From assembly GCF_041320605.1 (NCBI RefSeq), contig NZ_CP166679.1:1178001-1242000 (forward strand): a stretch of 64,000 nt of DNA, in the 5' to 3' direction. Origin of the DNA: Arenibacter antarcticus. Its GTDB lineage: Bacteria > Bacteroidota > Bacteroidia > Flavobacteriales > Flavobacteriaceae. A model generated the notes under the pieces. It was not told the DNA's origin, did no database searches, and was given only the letters and a program-made list of their open reading frames with translations. A program made the position numbers and the translations under genes. Below, piece after piece: positions 55,881 to 64,000 of this stretch (the stretch's first letter is position 1; the number at the start of each line of letters is the position of its first letter).

Positions 55881-55896
55881 AAACAATATAAAAAAG

Positions 55897-58800
55897 ATGA
55901 AAGAAGGATTAGCCGGCAAAATTGCCAAAGCGTTTATTGGATCTAAGTTGACGGTGCTCTTAATGATCGTATTCATGGTTATTGGGGTATACAGTTCATT
56001 CTTGATTCCTAGGGAGGAAGAACCACAGATAAACGTGCCTATGGCGGATATATTTGTGGGCTACCCGGGGGCGAGTCCCACAGAAGTGGAAAGCCGGGTA
56101 ACCAAACCTCTTGAAAAATTAATTTCCAATATTAAGGGTGTAGAATACGTCTACTCTACCTCTATGGAGGGACAAGGTATGGTTATAGTGCAGTTTTACG
56201 TGGGCGAAGATATTGAGCGGTCCTATGTAAAACTATACAACGAGATTAATAAACATATGGATCAAATGCCGCAGGGGGTCACCTTCCCTTTGGTGAAGAC
56301 CAGGGCCATAGATGATGTTCCCATGTTAGGGCTTACCCTATGGAGCGAGACCTATGACGATTATCAATTAAAGCAAATAGCCCAAGAGCTTACGGACGAA
56401 ATTGAAAAAGTCACCGATGTGTCCGCCACTCAAAAAATAGGCGGTCGTAACCGACAATTACGGGTAGTATTGGACAAGGATAAATTGGCAGAAAGCGGCC
56501 TGGATTTTCTGTCTGTTGCACAAATGATAAAAGCCAACAACCATCAGAAGAGCAGCGGTTCCTTTGATAAAAACGACACAGAATTTCTGGTGACTACCGG
56601 AAAATTTTTAGAGTCGGTTACCGATGTGGAAAATTTGGTGGTGGGAATCCAGCAGGACCGCCCAATTTATCTAAAACAAATTGCCCAGATCCTGGATGGT
56701 CCCGAAGTTCCAAAAGACTACGTATCCCTAGGGTTTGGACAGGGAAGTACTAAGGCGGAAACCTATAGGTCCGAATACCCGGCCGTTACCATTGCCATTG
56801 CGAAGCGCAAGGGTGCTGATGCCATGAAACTATCCGATATTATTTTGGACAAGGTAGACCACCTAAAAAGAAACCTAATTCCGGATGATGTACATGTTGA
56901 GGTAACCCGTAATTACGGGGAAACGGCCTCCCAAAAAGTATCGGAATTGCTAATGCACCTCCTCGGGGCCATCATTGCGGTAACCTTGGTAGTGATGTTG
57001 GCTATGGGATGGCGCGGGGGGCTGGTGGTATTTTTATCGGTTCCCATAACCTTTGCGCTAACCTTATTGAGTTACTATATGTTGGATTATACCCTAAACC
57101 GCATTACGCTATTTGCCCTTGTGTTTGTAACGGGTATCGTGGTAGATGATTCCATTATTATAGCGGAGAATATGCACCGGCATTTTAAAATGAAGCGACT
57201 TCCGTTTAAGCAGGCTGCACTGTATGCCATAAATGAGGTAGGTAACCCTACCATTTTGGCCACTTTTACGGTAATAGCCTCGGTATTGCCCATGGCCTTT
57301 GTATCTGGCCTTATGGGACCTTATATGTCACCCATGCCTATAGGAGCATCTATTGCGATGTTATTATCTCTTTTTGTTGCCTTAACGATTACTCCTTATT
57401 TAGGGTATATTTTTCTTCGTGAAAAGGAAAAAAAGGGTCAAGAAAAAGTTGAAAAGCCATTGGAGGAAACCTTGATCTATAGAATTTACAATAAGTTTGA
57501 GAGTCCCCTGATAGAAAACAAAAAGAAGCGTTGGTTGTTTTTAGGAGTGACCTTTATATTATTACTAGGTTCAATTGCGATGTTCTTTACCAAATCGGTA
57601 GCGGTAAAAATGTTGCCTTTCGATAATAAGAACGAGTTTCAGGTGGTCATAGACATGCCCGAAGGAACTACCTTGGAACGCACATCGATGGTTGCTAAGG
57701 AGATTGCCCAATACCTGGGTACCCGGCCCGAAATAGTCGATTACCAGACCTATGTGGGCACCTCAGCCCCCATTACGTTTAACGGACTGGTTCGTCATTA
57801 CGATCTACGAGGTGGGAGTAATACGGCCGATATACAGGTAAACCTAATAGACAAGGGCGAACGAAGTGCTCAGAGTCATGATATTGCCAGTTTATTAAGA
57901 CCGGAGATCCAACGAATCGGAGAAAAATTCAATGCCAATGTGAAAATTGTAGAGGTACCGCCAGGGCCACCCGTACTATCTACTATTGTTGGGGAGATTT
58001 ATGGACCGGACTACGATATCCAAATGGATGTTGCTGACCAAGTACAGCAGATTCTAAAAAACACTGTGGATGTGGTGGATGTAGATTGGATGGTAGAAGC
58101 TGACCAGGTGGAGTATCAATTTATTATAGATAAAGAAAAAGCTATGCTCTATGGAGTAGCGCCGGAACAAATTGTACACACCATGAATATGGCCTTGTCC
58201 GAAAAGGCCGTAACCACTTTGTACGATGAAAATGCTTCCAATCAGATTGGGTTGATATTAGCATTGGATGAGAAAGAGAAATCCACCATCCAGGACATTG
58301 CCCAATTGAAGGTGAAATCGCAACAAGGAAATGGCAATATGGTACCTATAGCAGACTTGGTGACCATAGAACAAACTACCAAGGCCAAGAGTATCTATAG
58401 AAAAAACCAAAAACGAGTGGTCTATGTGCTGGCAGACATGGCCGGGGAATTGGAGAGTCCGGTATACGCCATTTTAGGAATGGCCGATAAGTTGAAGACA
58501 GTGAATTTACCAGAAGGCTATTCCTTGGATGAACTCTATATAAAACAACCCGATTTTGAGGACAACTATACCGTTAAGTGGGATGGGGAATGGCAGATTA
58601 CCTTGGAAGTATTCCGGGATTTAGGATTGGCATTCCTTGGTGTTATCATCATTATTTATATCCTGATCGTAGGGTGGTTCCAGAATTTTAGGGCGCCCAT
58701 TGTAATGATGGTGGCCATACCGCTTTCCCTGATCGGAATTGTATTGGGGCATTGGATAATGGGAGCCTTTTTTACAGCAACTTCTTTTATTGGAATGATA

Positions 58801-59094
58801 GCCTTGGCTGGGATCATGGTCCGAAATTCTGTATTACTGATCGATTTTATCAATATTCGGCTAGCAGACGGAGTACCGTTGAAATTAGCGGTGATTGAAG
58901 CTGGGGCGGTAAGGACAACCCCTATCCTCTTAACTGCAGGAACAGTAGTCATTGGAGCTTTTGTGATCTTGTTCGATCCCATCTTCCAAGGGTTGGCCAT
59001 TTCCTTGATGGGAGGAACCATTGTATCTACTGTACTTACCCTATTGGTAGTGCCGTTAGTATATTATATGATCGAAAGAAAGAATTATAAGTAA
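55897..59094 (+). CDS. RND-family efflux transporter permease (AcrB-type)
   Basis: 1065 residues with 12 TM segments and two large periplasmic loops, as in AcrB/MexB. Recognisable are TM1 (SKLTVLLMIVFMVIGVYSSFLIPREEEP), the porter domain start YPGASPTEVESRVTKPLE, the TM4 proton-relay pair in FVTGIVVDDSIIIAENMHRHF, and the pseudo-repeat TM segments MIALAGIMVRNSVLLIDFINIR and TLLVVPLVYYMIERK. It exports hydrophobic or amphiphilic compounds using the proton gradient. The TM4 DD pair fits drug-type (HAE1) pumps; a metal-pump role cannot be excluded from sequence alone. Confidence 0.92.
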   Translation: MKEGLAGKIAKAFIGSKLTVLLMIVFMVIGVYSSFLIPREEEPQINVPMADIFVGYPGASPTEVESRVTKPLEKLISNIKGVEYVYSTSMEGQGMVIVQFYVGEDIERSYVKLYNEINKHMDQMPQGVTFPLVKTRAIDDVPMLGLTLWSETYDDYQLKQIAQELTDEIEKVTDVSATQKIGGRNRQLRVVLDKDKLAESGLDFLSVAQMIKANNHQKSSGSFDKNDTEFLVTTGKFLESVTDVENLVVGIQQDRPIYLKQIAQILDGPEVPKDYVSLGFGQGSTKAETYRSEYPAVTIAIAKRKGADAMKLSDIILDKVDHLKRNLIPDDVHVEVTRNYGETASQKVSELLMHLLGAIIAVTLVVMLAMGWRGGLVVFLSVPITFALTLLSYYMLDYTLNRITLFALVFVTGIVVDDSIIIAENMHRHFKMKRLPFKQAALYAINEVGNPTILATFTVIASVLPMAFVSGLMGPYMSPMPIGASIAMLLSLFVALTITPYLGYIFLREKEKKGQEKVEKPLEETLIYRIYNKFESPLIENKKKRWLFLGVTFILLLGSIAMFFTKSVAVKMLPFDNKNEFQVVIDMPEGTTLERTSMVAKEIAQYLGTRPEIVDYQTYVGTSAPITFNGLVRHYDLRGGSNTADIQVNLIDKGERSAQSHDIASLLRPEIQRIGEKFNANVKIVEVPPGPPVLSTIVGEIYGPDYDIQMDVADQVQQILKNTVDVVDVDWMVEADQVEYQFIIDKEKAMLYGVAPEQIVHTMNMALSEKAVTTLYDENASNQIGLILALDEKEKSTIQDIAQLKVKSQQGNGNMVPIADLVTIEQTTKAKSIYRKNQKRVVYVLADMAGELESPVYAILGMADKLKTVNLPEGYSLDELYIKQPDFEDNYTVKWDGEWQITLEVFRDLGLAFLGVIIIIYILIVGWFQNFRAPIVMMVAIPLSLIGIVLGHWIMGAFFTATSFIGMIALAGIMVRNSVLLIDFINIRLADGVPLKLAVIEAGAVRTTPILLTAGTVVIGAFVILFDPIFQGLAISLMGGTIVSTVLTLLVVPLVYYMIERKNYK

Positions 59095-59137
59095 TGAATA
59101 CAGTGAAAAATTATTTACACCTTTAAAAAATACTAAT

Positions 59138-59344
59138 ATGATCAACAGATATATCAGGGCAATTGCGGGAACATTTATTATTATAAGCGTACTATTGGCC
59201 ATGTACGTAAACATCAACTGGTTATGGTTTACACTCTTCGTTGGCGCCAACCTTTTCCAATCTGCATTTACGCAATGGTGCCTTATGGAAAAGTTTCTAC
59301 ACAAGCTGGGAGTAAAGAAGGATGGGGATAGCTGCACCGTATAG
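59138..59344 (+). CDS. DUF2892 small inner-membrane protein
   Basis: 68 residues. Two TM helices (YIRAIAGTFIIISVLLAMYVNINWLWFTLFVGANLFQSAFT) followed by CLMEKFLHKLGVKK, the typical end of DUF2892/YgaP-membrane-domain proteins, plus a terminal Cys. In other bacteria this domain is fused or adjacent to rhodanese domains. Here it follows the RND permease gene by 43 bp and may be part of that transcript. Confidence 0.8.
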   Translation: MINRYIRAIAGTFIIISVLLAMYVNINWLWFTLFVGANLFQSAFTQWCLMEKFLHKLGVKKDGDSCTV

Positions 59345-59359
59345 GGGAGTAAAATCCCG

Positions 59360-59391
59360 TTGTATGGATATTAATCCCCACAATAAATTTG
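59360..59391 (+). promoter_or_regulatory. Promoter of upp
   Basis: TTG (59360-59362), 21-nt spacer, TAAATTTG (59384-59391, perfect TAnnTTTG), start codon 27 nt further at 59418. Same geometry as the TetR-gene promoter at 45027-45058. Confidence 0.7.
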
Positions 59392-59417
59392 TACTTTTAA
59401 TGCAAATTTAAGGGGAT

Positions 59418-60071
59418 ATGGTTATTCATTATTTAGGGGAAGGAAACTCATTATTAAATCAGTTTGTTGCGGAATTAAGAGATGTTGACATCCAAAAAGA
59501 TGCGATGCGGTTTAGAAAAAATATTGAGCGTATCGGAGAAATCCTGAGTTATGAGTTGAGCAAAACCTTGGAGTATGGACCAAAAACCATTATTACCCCT
59601 TTGGGGACCAAGGAGATGACCTTGCCCCAAAATGAGTTGGTATTGTGTTCCATACTTAGGGCCGGTTTTCCCTTGCACCAGGGAATGCTGAATTATTTTG
59701 ATAAGGCCGAAAATGGGTTTATATCGGCCTTTCGTCATCACCCAAACGATGCCGACGATTTTGAAGTTCTTGTAGAATATTTTGCCACTCCTTCCTTAAA
59801 GGATAAAACATTGGTGCTGATAGATCCTATGCTGGCTACAGGAAGGACTTTGGAGAATGTACTTAAGGCCCTAAAGGATTATGGCACCCCAAAACAGATA
59901 CACCTTGTGTCTGTCATAGGCTCCAAAGAGGGTATCGCCCATGTAGAAAAGGTATTCCCAAAAAACACACATTTATGGATTTCCGCCATTGATGAGGCCT
60001 TAAATAGTAGGGGTTATATTCTTCCTGGACTTGGTGATGCAGGTGATCTGTCCTATGGGAGCAAACTTTAA
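59418..60071 (+). CDS. upp: Uracil phosphoribosyltransferase
   Basis: 217 residues, the usual length. The PRPP-binding loop LVLIDPMLATGRTLENVL (about residues 136-153) and the uracil-binding end YILPGLGDAGDLSYG are diagnostic. The N-terminal region LRDVDIQKDAMRFRKNIERIGEIL and the ILRAGFPLHQGMLNYF segment also match. It makes UMP from uracil and PRPP in pyrimidine salvage. It has its own promoter and a bidirectional terminator at 60249-60280, so it is a stand-alone housekeeping gene. Confidence 0.95.
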   Translation: MVIHYLGEGNSLLNQFVAELRDVDIQKDAMRFRKNIERIGEILSYELSKTLEYGPKTIITPLGTKEMTLPQNELVLCSILRAGFPLHQGMLNYFDKAENGFISAFRHHPNDADDFEVLVEYFATPSLKDKTLVLIDPMLATGRTLENVLKALKDYGTPKQIHLVSVIGSKEGIAHVEKVFPKNTHLWISAIDEALNSRGYILPGLGDAGDLSYGSKL

Positions 60072-60248
60072 TTAAAGTAGGTGCCGGAATTAGGATTATA
60101 AATACTTTTTGTGGTCGATTATCCAAAGCGTTCAAGGTGCCATAAGAATTAAAATATTTAAAATCTCGGGGTTTTGCTTGTTTGGAACTACGTCCTCACG
60201 TGACCCCTTAGGCCTCTTTTCTATAATTCATCCAAACCCAACATCAAA

Positions 60249-60280
60249 AAAAAATACCTGAGTGTCCCCAGGTATTTTTT
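60249..60280. terminator. Bidirectional terminator between upp and the SusD_2-type gene
   Basis: AAAAAATACCTG (60249-60260) pairs with CAGGTATTTTTT (60269-60280) around an 8-nt loop. A-run on the left and T-run on the right allow termination from both strands. It lies between the convergent stops at 60071 and 60314. Confidence 0.85.
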
Positions 60281-60313
60281 AAACTAACTAACTCAAATAA
60301 AATAAACTTATCG

Positions 60314-62008
60314 CTACCAAGGCTTGGCAACACCTTGTAATATCCAAGGTTTGGACCATGGAGTGTCATTTTCTATATATCCTGGCACATCACCCGAGTG
60401 TGATGTAGTTTCCAAATTATTTAATGCAGAATAATAATTATCTCTATTTATAGTGCTATTATTGGTTGGATACACAAAACGTACCGGTATTACTGTAGAT
60501 TTAGCGAATGGACCTGTTTTTAGATCAGGGAATCCGGTTCGTCTCCAATCTAAATATGCTTCGGAGGCAGAACTAAAATTGGCGATCCATTTTTGTTCTA
60601 TAATTTGCTCTAAGCTGCCGTTAAAAGCAACATCTGGGTTCCCTATATAATCAGCATATTCACTCCCTATGCCCCAGGTATCCAAAGAAGCCTGTACCCC
60701 TTTGTTATAATTGCCTTGCGCATCGGTTCCCCAACCTTTTAGAGCGGCTTCAGCCTTTAAGAAACATACCTCCGCGTAAGAGAATACTCGTGCTTTAAGA
60801 TTGTTTCCAGACACTGCATCGAACATGGGATTCATCAAGGACACATGTGGATTTCCACCCCCCTGAACAGGGTTTGGATTTAAATTATAAGTATACGGTT
60901 GACTTCCTTGATTGGAAACGGGAATTCCCACATAAACGCTATTGGTATCAATCATAGTTAAACCGTTTAAACGGTCTTGATACCAGGTATCTGGATTGTA
61001 GATCTTAAAGTTGTTGGCTGCTAAGGTCTCCTCGTTAATGTAACGAACTCCATCTTCCACTACATCATCAACACCTCCTGGAACATCAGCTGCAGGAACA
61101 ACTTTTATCGGTATTTTAACAGCATCGAACCAAATATGCCTTCTTGGGTCGTTTAATTCTTCCAATCTGTAAGTTAAAGTGGCCGCAGGTTTTACCCGTG
61201 TAAAATTGGAAGCAGTTCCTTGCTGTCCATTACTGGGTTGGGAATTGTCCGGACTTATACCCAAATAGGGGATAGCGGCTTCTTCATCAACACTGCTTAT
61301 TAAGGGTTTGGCCAAGATAGCCTGTACTCCTGCACCGGCAAACCCCGGGTCTTTTTCGGACAACCTCATATAGTATCTAAGGGCCAAGGAATTGGCATAT
61401 TTGATCCATTTTTGAGCATCGCCCTTGAAAAATATATCCTGTGTAGCACTAAAAACCTCCAAGCTCCCACTATTGGAGGAAAGCATGGCTGAAGCAGCTT
61501 CAAAATCTGCGATGGCACCCTTATAAACAGATTCCTGAGAATCGTATTTAGGTAAAAGTATTTCCCCATCACCCTGCAGAGCTTCTGTATAAGGCACGTC
61601 ACCATAAAAATCGGTCAGTAGGGCAAAGTTATGAGCCATTAATATTGTGGCTACGGCTTCGTGAAATTTAAAACCCAATTCCACGGATCTTTCCTTCGCT
61701 AATTTAGCGGTACGCAAATTACCGTAATAGCCTTCCCAGCCGCTACCGGTCCAGTCGTAGTTGTTATTGCCCCAGGAATCTTTTTGGGTGTACTGTACAA
61801 AAGCGGAAAGTGGGTCGCTATATCCCTTATTCCCTACATCCATAGCTGTATTGGCCATTACGTCGGTCAATAAAAAACTGGGATTGCCTTCGTTTAGGTT
61901 AACCCCGTTGGGGTTTGTATTTATATCGGTGATGTCGTTGTCACAGGAAGCCGCAAACACTACGCACACCACTAAAAATGATTTGAATAATTTATTTATA
62001 GTCATCAT
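60314..62008 (-). CDS. SusD/RagB-family outer-membrane lipoprotein (SusD_2 type)
   Basis: 564 residues from the ATG at 62008 (MMTINKLFKSF...FAASC, lipobox Cys). A GTG 11 codons earlier touches the SusC stop but gives no better signal. The features CDNDITDINTNPNGV, LTDVMANTAMDVGN and GYYGNLRTAKLAKE, and the end EAYLDWRRTGFPDL, belong to the SusD_2 (PF12771-like) branch, which often serves non-classical substrates including peptides. It forms an import pair with the SusC encoded immediately upstream. There are no carbohydrate enzymes in view next to it, so the substrate is open. Confidence 0.9.
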   Translation of the reverse strand: MMTINKLFKSFLVVCVVFAASCDNDITDINTNPNGVNLNEGNPSFLLTDVMANTAMDVGNKGYSDPLSAFVQYTQKDSWGNNNYDWTGSGWEGYYGNLRTAKLAKERSVELGFKFHEAVATILMAHNFALLTDFYGDVPYTEALQGDGEILLPKYDSQESVYKGAIADFEAASAMLSSNSGSLEVFSATQDIFFKGDAQKWIKYANSLALRYYMRLSEKDPGFAGAGVQAILAKPLISSVDEEAAIPYLGISPDNSQPSNGQQGTASNFTRVKPAATLTYRLEELNDPRRHIWFDAVKIPIKVVPAADVPGGVDDVVEDGVRYINEETLAANNFKIYNPDTWYQDRLNGLTMIDTNSVYVGIPVSNQGSQPYTYNLNPNPVQGGGNPHVSLMNPMFDAVSGNNLKARVFSYAEVCFLKAEAALKGWGTDAQGNYNKGVQASLDTWGIGSEYADYIGNPDVAFNGSLEQIIEQKWIANFSSASEAYLDWRRTGFPDLKTGPFAKSTVIPVRFVYPTNNSTINRDNYYSALNNLETTSHSGDVPGYIENDTPWSKPWILQGVAKPW

Positions 62009-62041
62009 AATTTTATCGTATTTAGTATTAATAGCCTCCAC

Positions 62042-64000
62042 TTAGAAACTTACATTAAGTTTAAACCCTACTGGTATGGCCCATGGGCTAACATTAAAGC
62101 GTTCTATACCCTGCTTAAATTGGATACCACTCTTACCTTGTTCAGAAGATTCTTGTTGAAAAGCCATTTCCGGATCTACACCAATATCGGCTTTAGTCCA
62201 TAAGATGATATTACGGCTAAAAAGCGAAATGGCTACATTCTGTAATCCTATTTGGCGAATTGCCTTACTAGGAACACTATACGTAAGGGATATTTCCCTC
62301 AGTTTAAGAAAATCGGCATCAAAAGCAGATGTTCTGGCAAAATCCCAACCATAATGATCTTGATATCTGGTGTATACCGTACCTGGCCCGCCTAGGTTTT
62401 CGGTAGTGGCTACAAAGTTTCCATTACCGTCATAATCCCCTTGTACACCTGGCATAAACACTCCGTCGTTTAAGGTGATACCACCTTCGCTTACTGGATA
62501 ACCACCAGTGTTTGCGGTAGCTCCTCCTACTAAAACATAAAACTCACCATTTTCGGATAGGTATTTGCCTTCATTATTTTTCAAATAGGTAGGTAAATCC
62601 CCTACATCGCTAAAATTGTGCATCTTATCCAACCAACGTTGAGTATGCATATCTGATTCTCCATATCGGTGGGTTTGCGAAATAAATTGTCCGCCTTTTC
62701 TCCAATCAAAATTCATGGAAATGGACCAATTTTTATAGGAGGCCGAAGTGGTCATCCCCAGGGTGAAATCTGGATTAAAGTTGCCTATAACCGGGGCAAC
62801 CCTTTTTCCATCTGCGTCCTCTAAAGTTCTATCACTATCCTCAAAACCAGAATCATCTATAATAGGCCAGCCATGGTAAGGGGAATTGGGATCGTCTACT
62901 CTCACCAATGCCCTATCTATAATATTCCCAATTTCTTCACCCAACCAAGTGATGGCTCCTCCTTTGGCATCTTCCCAAAAGGTTACTGAATTCATTCCAT
63001 CGGCTAATTCCATTACTTTGGTACGGTTACGCCCAAAGACAAAGCCCATATCCCAATTCCAATCGCCATTGCTTATTAGAGTACCACTTAGACCAGCTTC
63101 TACGCCGCTACTTGTAATTAAACCTGCATTAATAAATCTATCCGGATATCCCGATGCTACATCAGCTTTAACCGGGAATATTTGATTCTTATTCTCACTT
63201 TCATAATAGGTGAAATCCATACGCAATCTGTTCTGGAAGAAAGCTAGATCGGTCCCTATTTCCCAAGAATCTTGAGATTCTGGTTTTAAATCTGGATTTA
63301 ACAACGTTCCAGGAACGGAAAGTCGGGATGCATTACCCCAAGAGCTACCGCTATTAAGTATAGGCTCTAAATTATAGGGATGGGTATCATTACCTACCTC
63401 GGCATAACCTGCTCTTAGTTTTATTAAAGAAACATTTCCCCCTAAATTTAGGGCTCTATTTATCAATAAACTTGTAGATATGGACGGGTAGAAATAGGAA
63501 TTATTATCATCTGGAAGTGTACTGGACCAGTCGTTCCTACCGGTTGCATCTATATAAAACATTTCCTTAAATCCAACACTTACCAAACCATACAAACTAT
63601 TCACTTGACGTTCGCTTTTATAAGACCTATAAACCAGGTTATCTGGAGCAATATTACCTAGGGTAAATAGTCCCGGAGTCAATATACCCGACCCTCTATC
63701 TATGGTTGAGTTCCTTACGGAAGAAGAACTGGTGGTTCGTTTATTACCACCGGCAGAGGCTGAAAAATCCCAGTCGTTAAATTTCTTCGCATAGGTAAGC
63801 AGGAAGTCAATATTTATTTCATTGTTTAGGATATCTTGAATACCATAGGCTCCGTTAATGTCGCCAGTATAGCCCTTGGACATTTTGGTTTCCCTTACCT
63901 CATTTATCTCATCAAAATTATAACGTACCATGGCCGAGAACTCATCTGTAATCTGCCAATCACCTGTTACGTTACCATAGAACCTATTTCTTTCAAAACC
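62042..64000 (-). CDS. SusC/RagA-family TonB-linked outer-membrane transporter, 5' part beyond window
   Basis: The frame stays open to the right window edge: upstream of the first internal Met (63931) the codons read GFERNRFYGNVTGDWQITDEF, a normal barrel segment, so the gene continues outside. About 650 C-terminal residues are present: TonB-dependent barrel strands with RNDWSSTLPDDNNSYFYPSIS, LRAGYAEVGNDT, LNPDLKPESQDSWEIGTDL and the ending ISLFSRNIILWTKADIGVDPE and VGFKLNVSF. The signal peptide, plug and TonB box are not visible. Stop codon and the SusD_2-type gene are 33 bp apart. Confidence 0.93.
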   Translation of the reverse strand, partial: GFERNRFYGNVTGDWQITDEFSAMVRYNFDEINEVRETKMSKGYTGDINGAYGIQDILNNEINIDFLLTYAKKFNDWDFSASAGGNKRTTSSSSVRNSTIDRGSGILTPGLFTLGNIAPDNLVYRSYKSERQVNSLYGLVSVGFKEMFYIDATGRNDWSSTLPDDNNSYFYPSISTSLLINRALNLGGNVSLIKLRAGYAEVGNDTHPYNLEPILNSGSSWGNASRLSVPGTLLNPDLKPESQDSWEIGTDLAFFQNRLRMDFTYYESENKNQIFPVKADVASGYPDRFINAGLITSSGVEAGLSGTLISNGDWNWDMGFVFGRNRTKVMELADGMNSVTFWEDAKGGAITWLGEEIGNIIDRALVRVDDPNSPYHGWPIIDDSGFEDSDRTLEDADGKRVAPVIGNFNPDFTLGMTTSASYKNWSISMNFDWRKGGQFISQTHRYGESDMHTQRWLDKMHNFSDVGDLPTYLKNNEGKYLSENGEFYVLVGGATANTGGYPVSEGGITLNDGVFMPGVQGDYDGNGNFVATTENLGGPGTVYTRYQDHYGWDFARTSAFDADFLKLREISLTYSVPSKAIRQIGLQNVAISLFSRNIILWTKADIGVDPEMAFQQESSEQGKSGIQFKQGIERFNVSPWAIPVGFKLNVSF

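Overview
The window is a stretch of AT-rich chromosome from a marine member of the Bacteroidota, most likely a Flavobacteriaceae. This rests on SusC/SusD pairs, lipoprotein signal peptides ending in short lipoboxes, promoters of the TTG-N20/21-TAnnTTTG type, near absence of Shine-Dalgarno sequences, and a load of sulfatases and fucosidases typical of algal-polysaccharide degraders. No tRNA, rRNA, CRISPR array, transposase or integrase was seen.

Positions 1-35400 form a polysaccharide utilisation locus for a sulfated and probably acetylated, fucose-rich glycan (fucoidan-like). A long minus-strand block (333-25199) carries three S1-type sulfatases, two GH29 fucosidases, a GH95 fucosidase, a GH141-like beta-helix protein with a PDZ domain, two esterases (one with three catalytic domains), an alkaline-phosphatase-superfamily phosphodiesterase, and fucose import and catabolism. 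The catabolic set is a mutarotase, a FucP symporter, an L-fucose dehydrogenase-like SDR, L-fuconate dehydratase, a 2-keto-3-deoxy-L-fuconate dehydrogenase-like SDR, a fumarylacetoacetase-family diketo-acid hydrolase and an FMN L-lactate dehydrogenase. Together they give the non-phosphorylating route fucose -> fuconate -> 2-keto-3-deoxyfuconate -> 2,4-diketo-3-deoxyfuconate -> pyruvate + L-lactate -> pyruvate. An AraC-family regulator follows, then on the plus strand SusC/SusD, a divergent GH95-like lipoprotein and a metallophosphoesterase. No endo-fucanase and no fuconolactonase was recognised, so those steps must be supplied elsewhere or not needed. The tail of a LacI-type regulator sits at the left edge.

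The most interesting signal is regulatory. Three promoters in the locus (fuconate dehydratase operon, susCD, GH95-like gene) share an A-tract box ending in GTATC or a variant of it, placed exactly 25 nt before a TTG that is itself exactly 20 nt before a TAnnTTTG-like -7 element. This is a candidate binding site for the AraC regulator encoded between them.

Positions 35400-44900 hold unrelated single genes: an AstE/ASPA-like deacylase with a RimK-type ATP-grasp ligase, a secreted esterase, a 1008-residue kinase-M23-aminotransferase fusion, a trimethylamine monooxygenase (Tmm), a rhodanese and a CxxC heavy-metal-associated protein.

Positions 45000-59350 hold two export systems. The first (TetR, TolC, HlyD-type adaptor, a 4-TM protein, a lipoprotein, two ABC ATPases, two ABC-2 permeases) resembles the enterobacterial YbhGFSR layout but with the ATPase split in two. 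The second is TolC-MFP-RND. Each is preceded by a palindrome centred on CATATG. A DUF2892 protein and uracil phosphoribosyltransferase (upp) follow. The right edge (60314-64000) holds a SusD_2-type lipoprotein and the C-terminal part of its SusC partner, which runs off the window.
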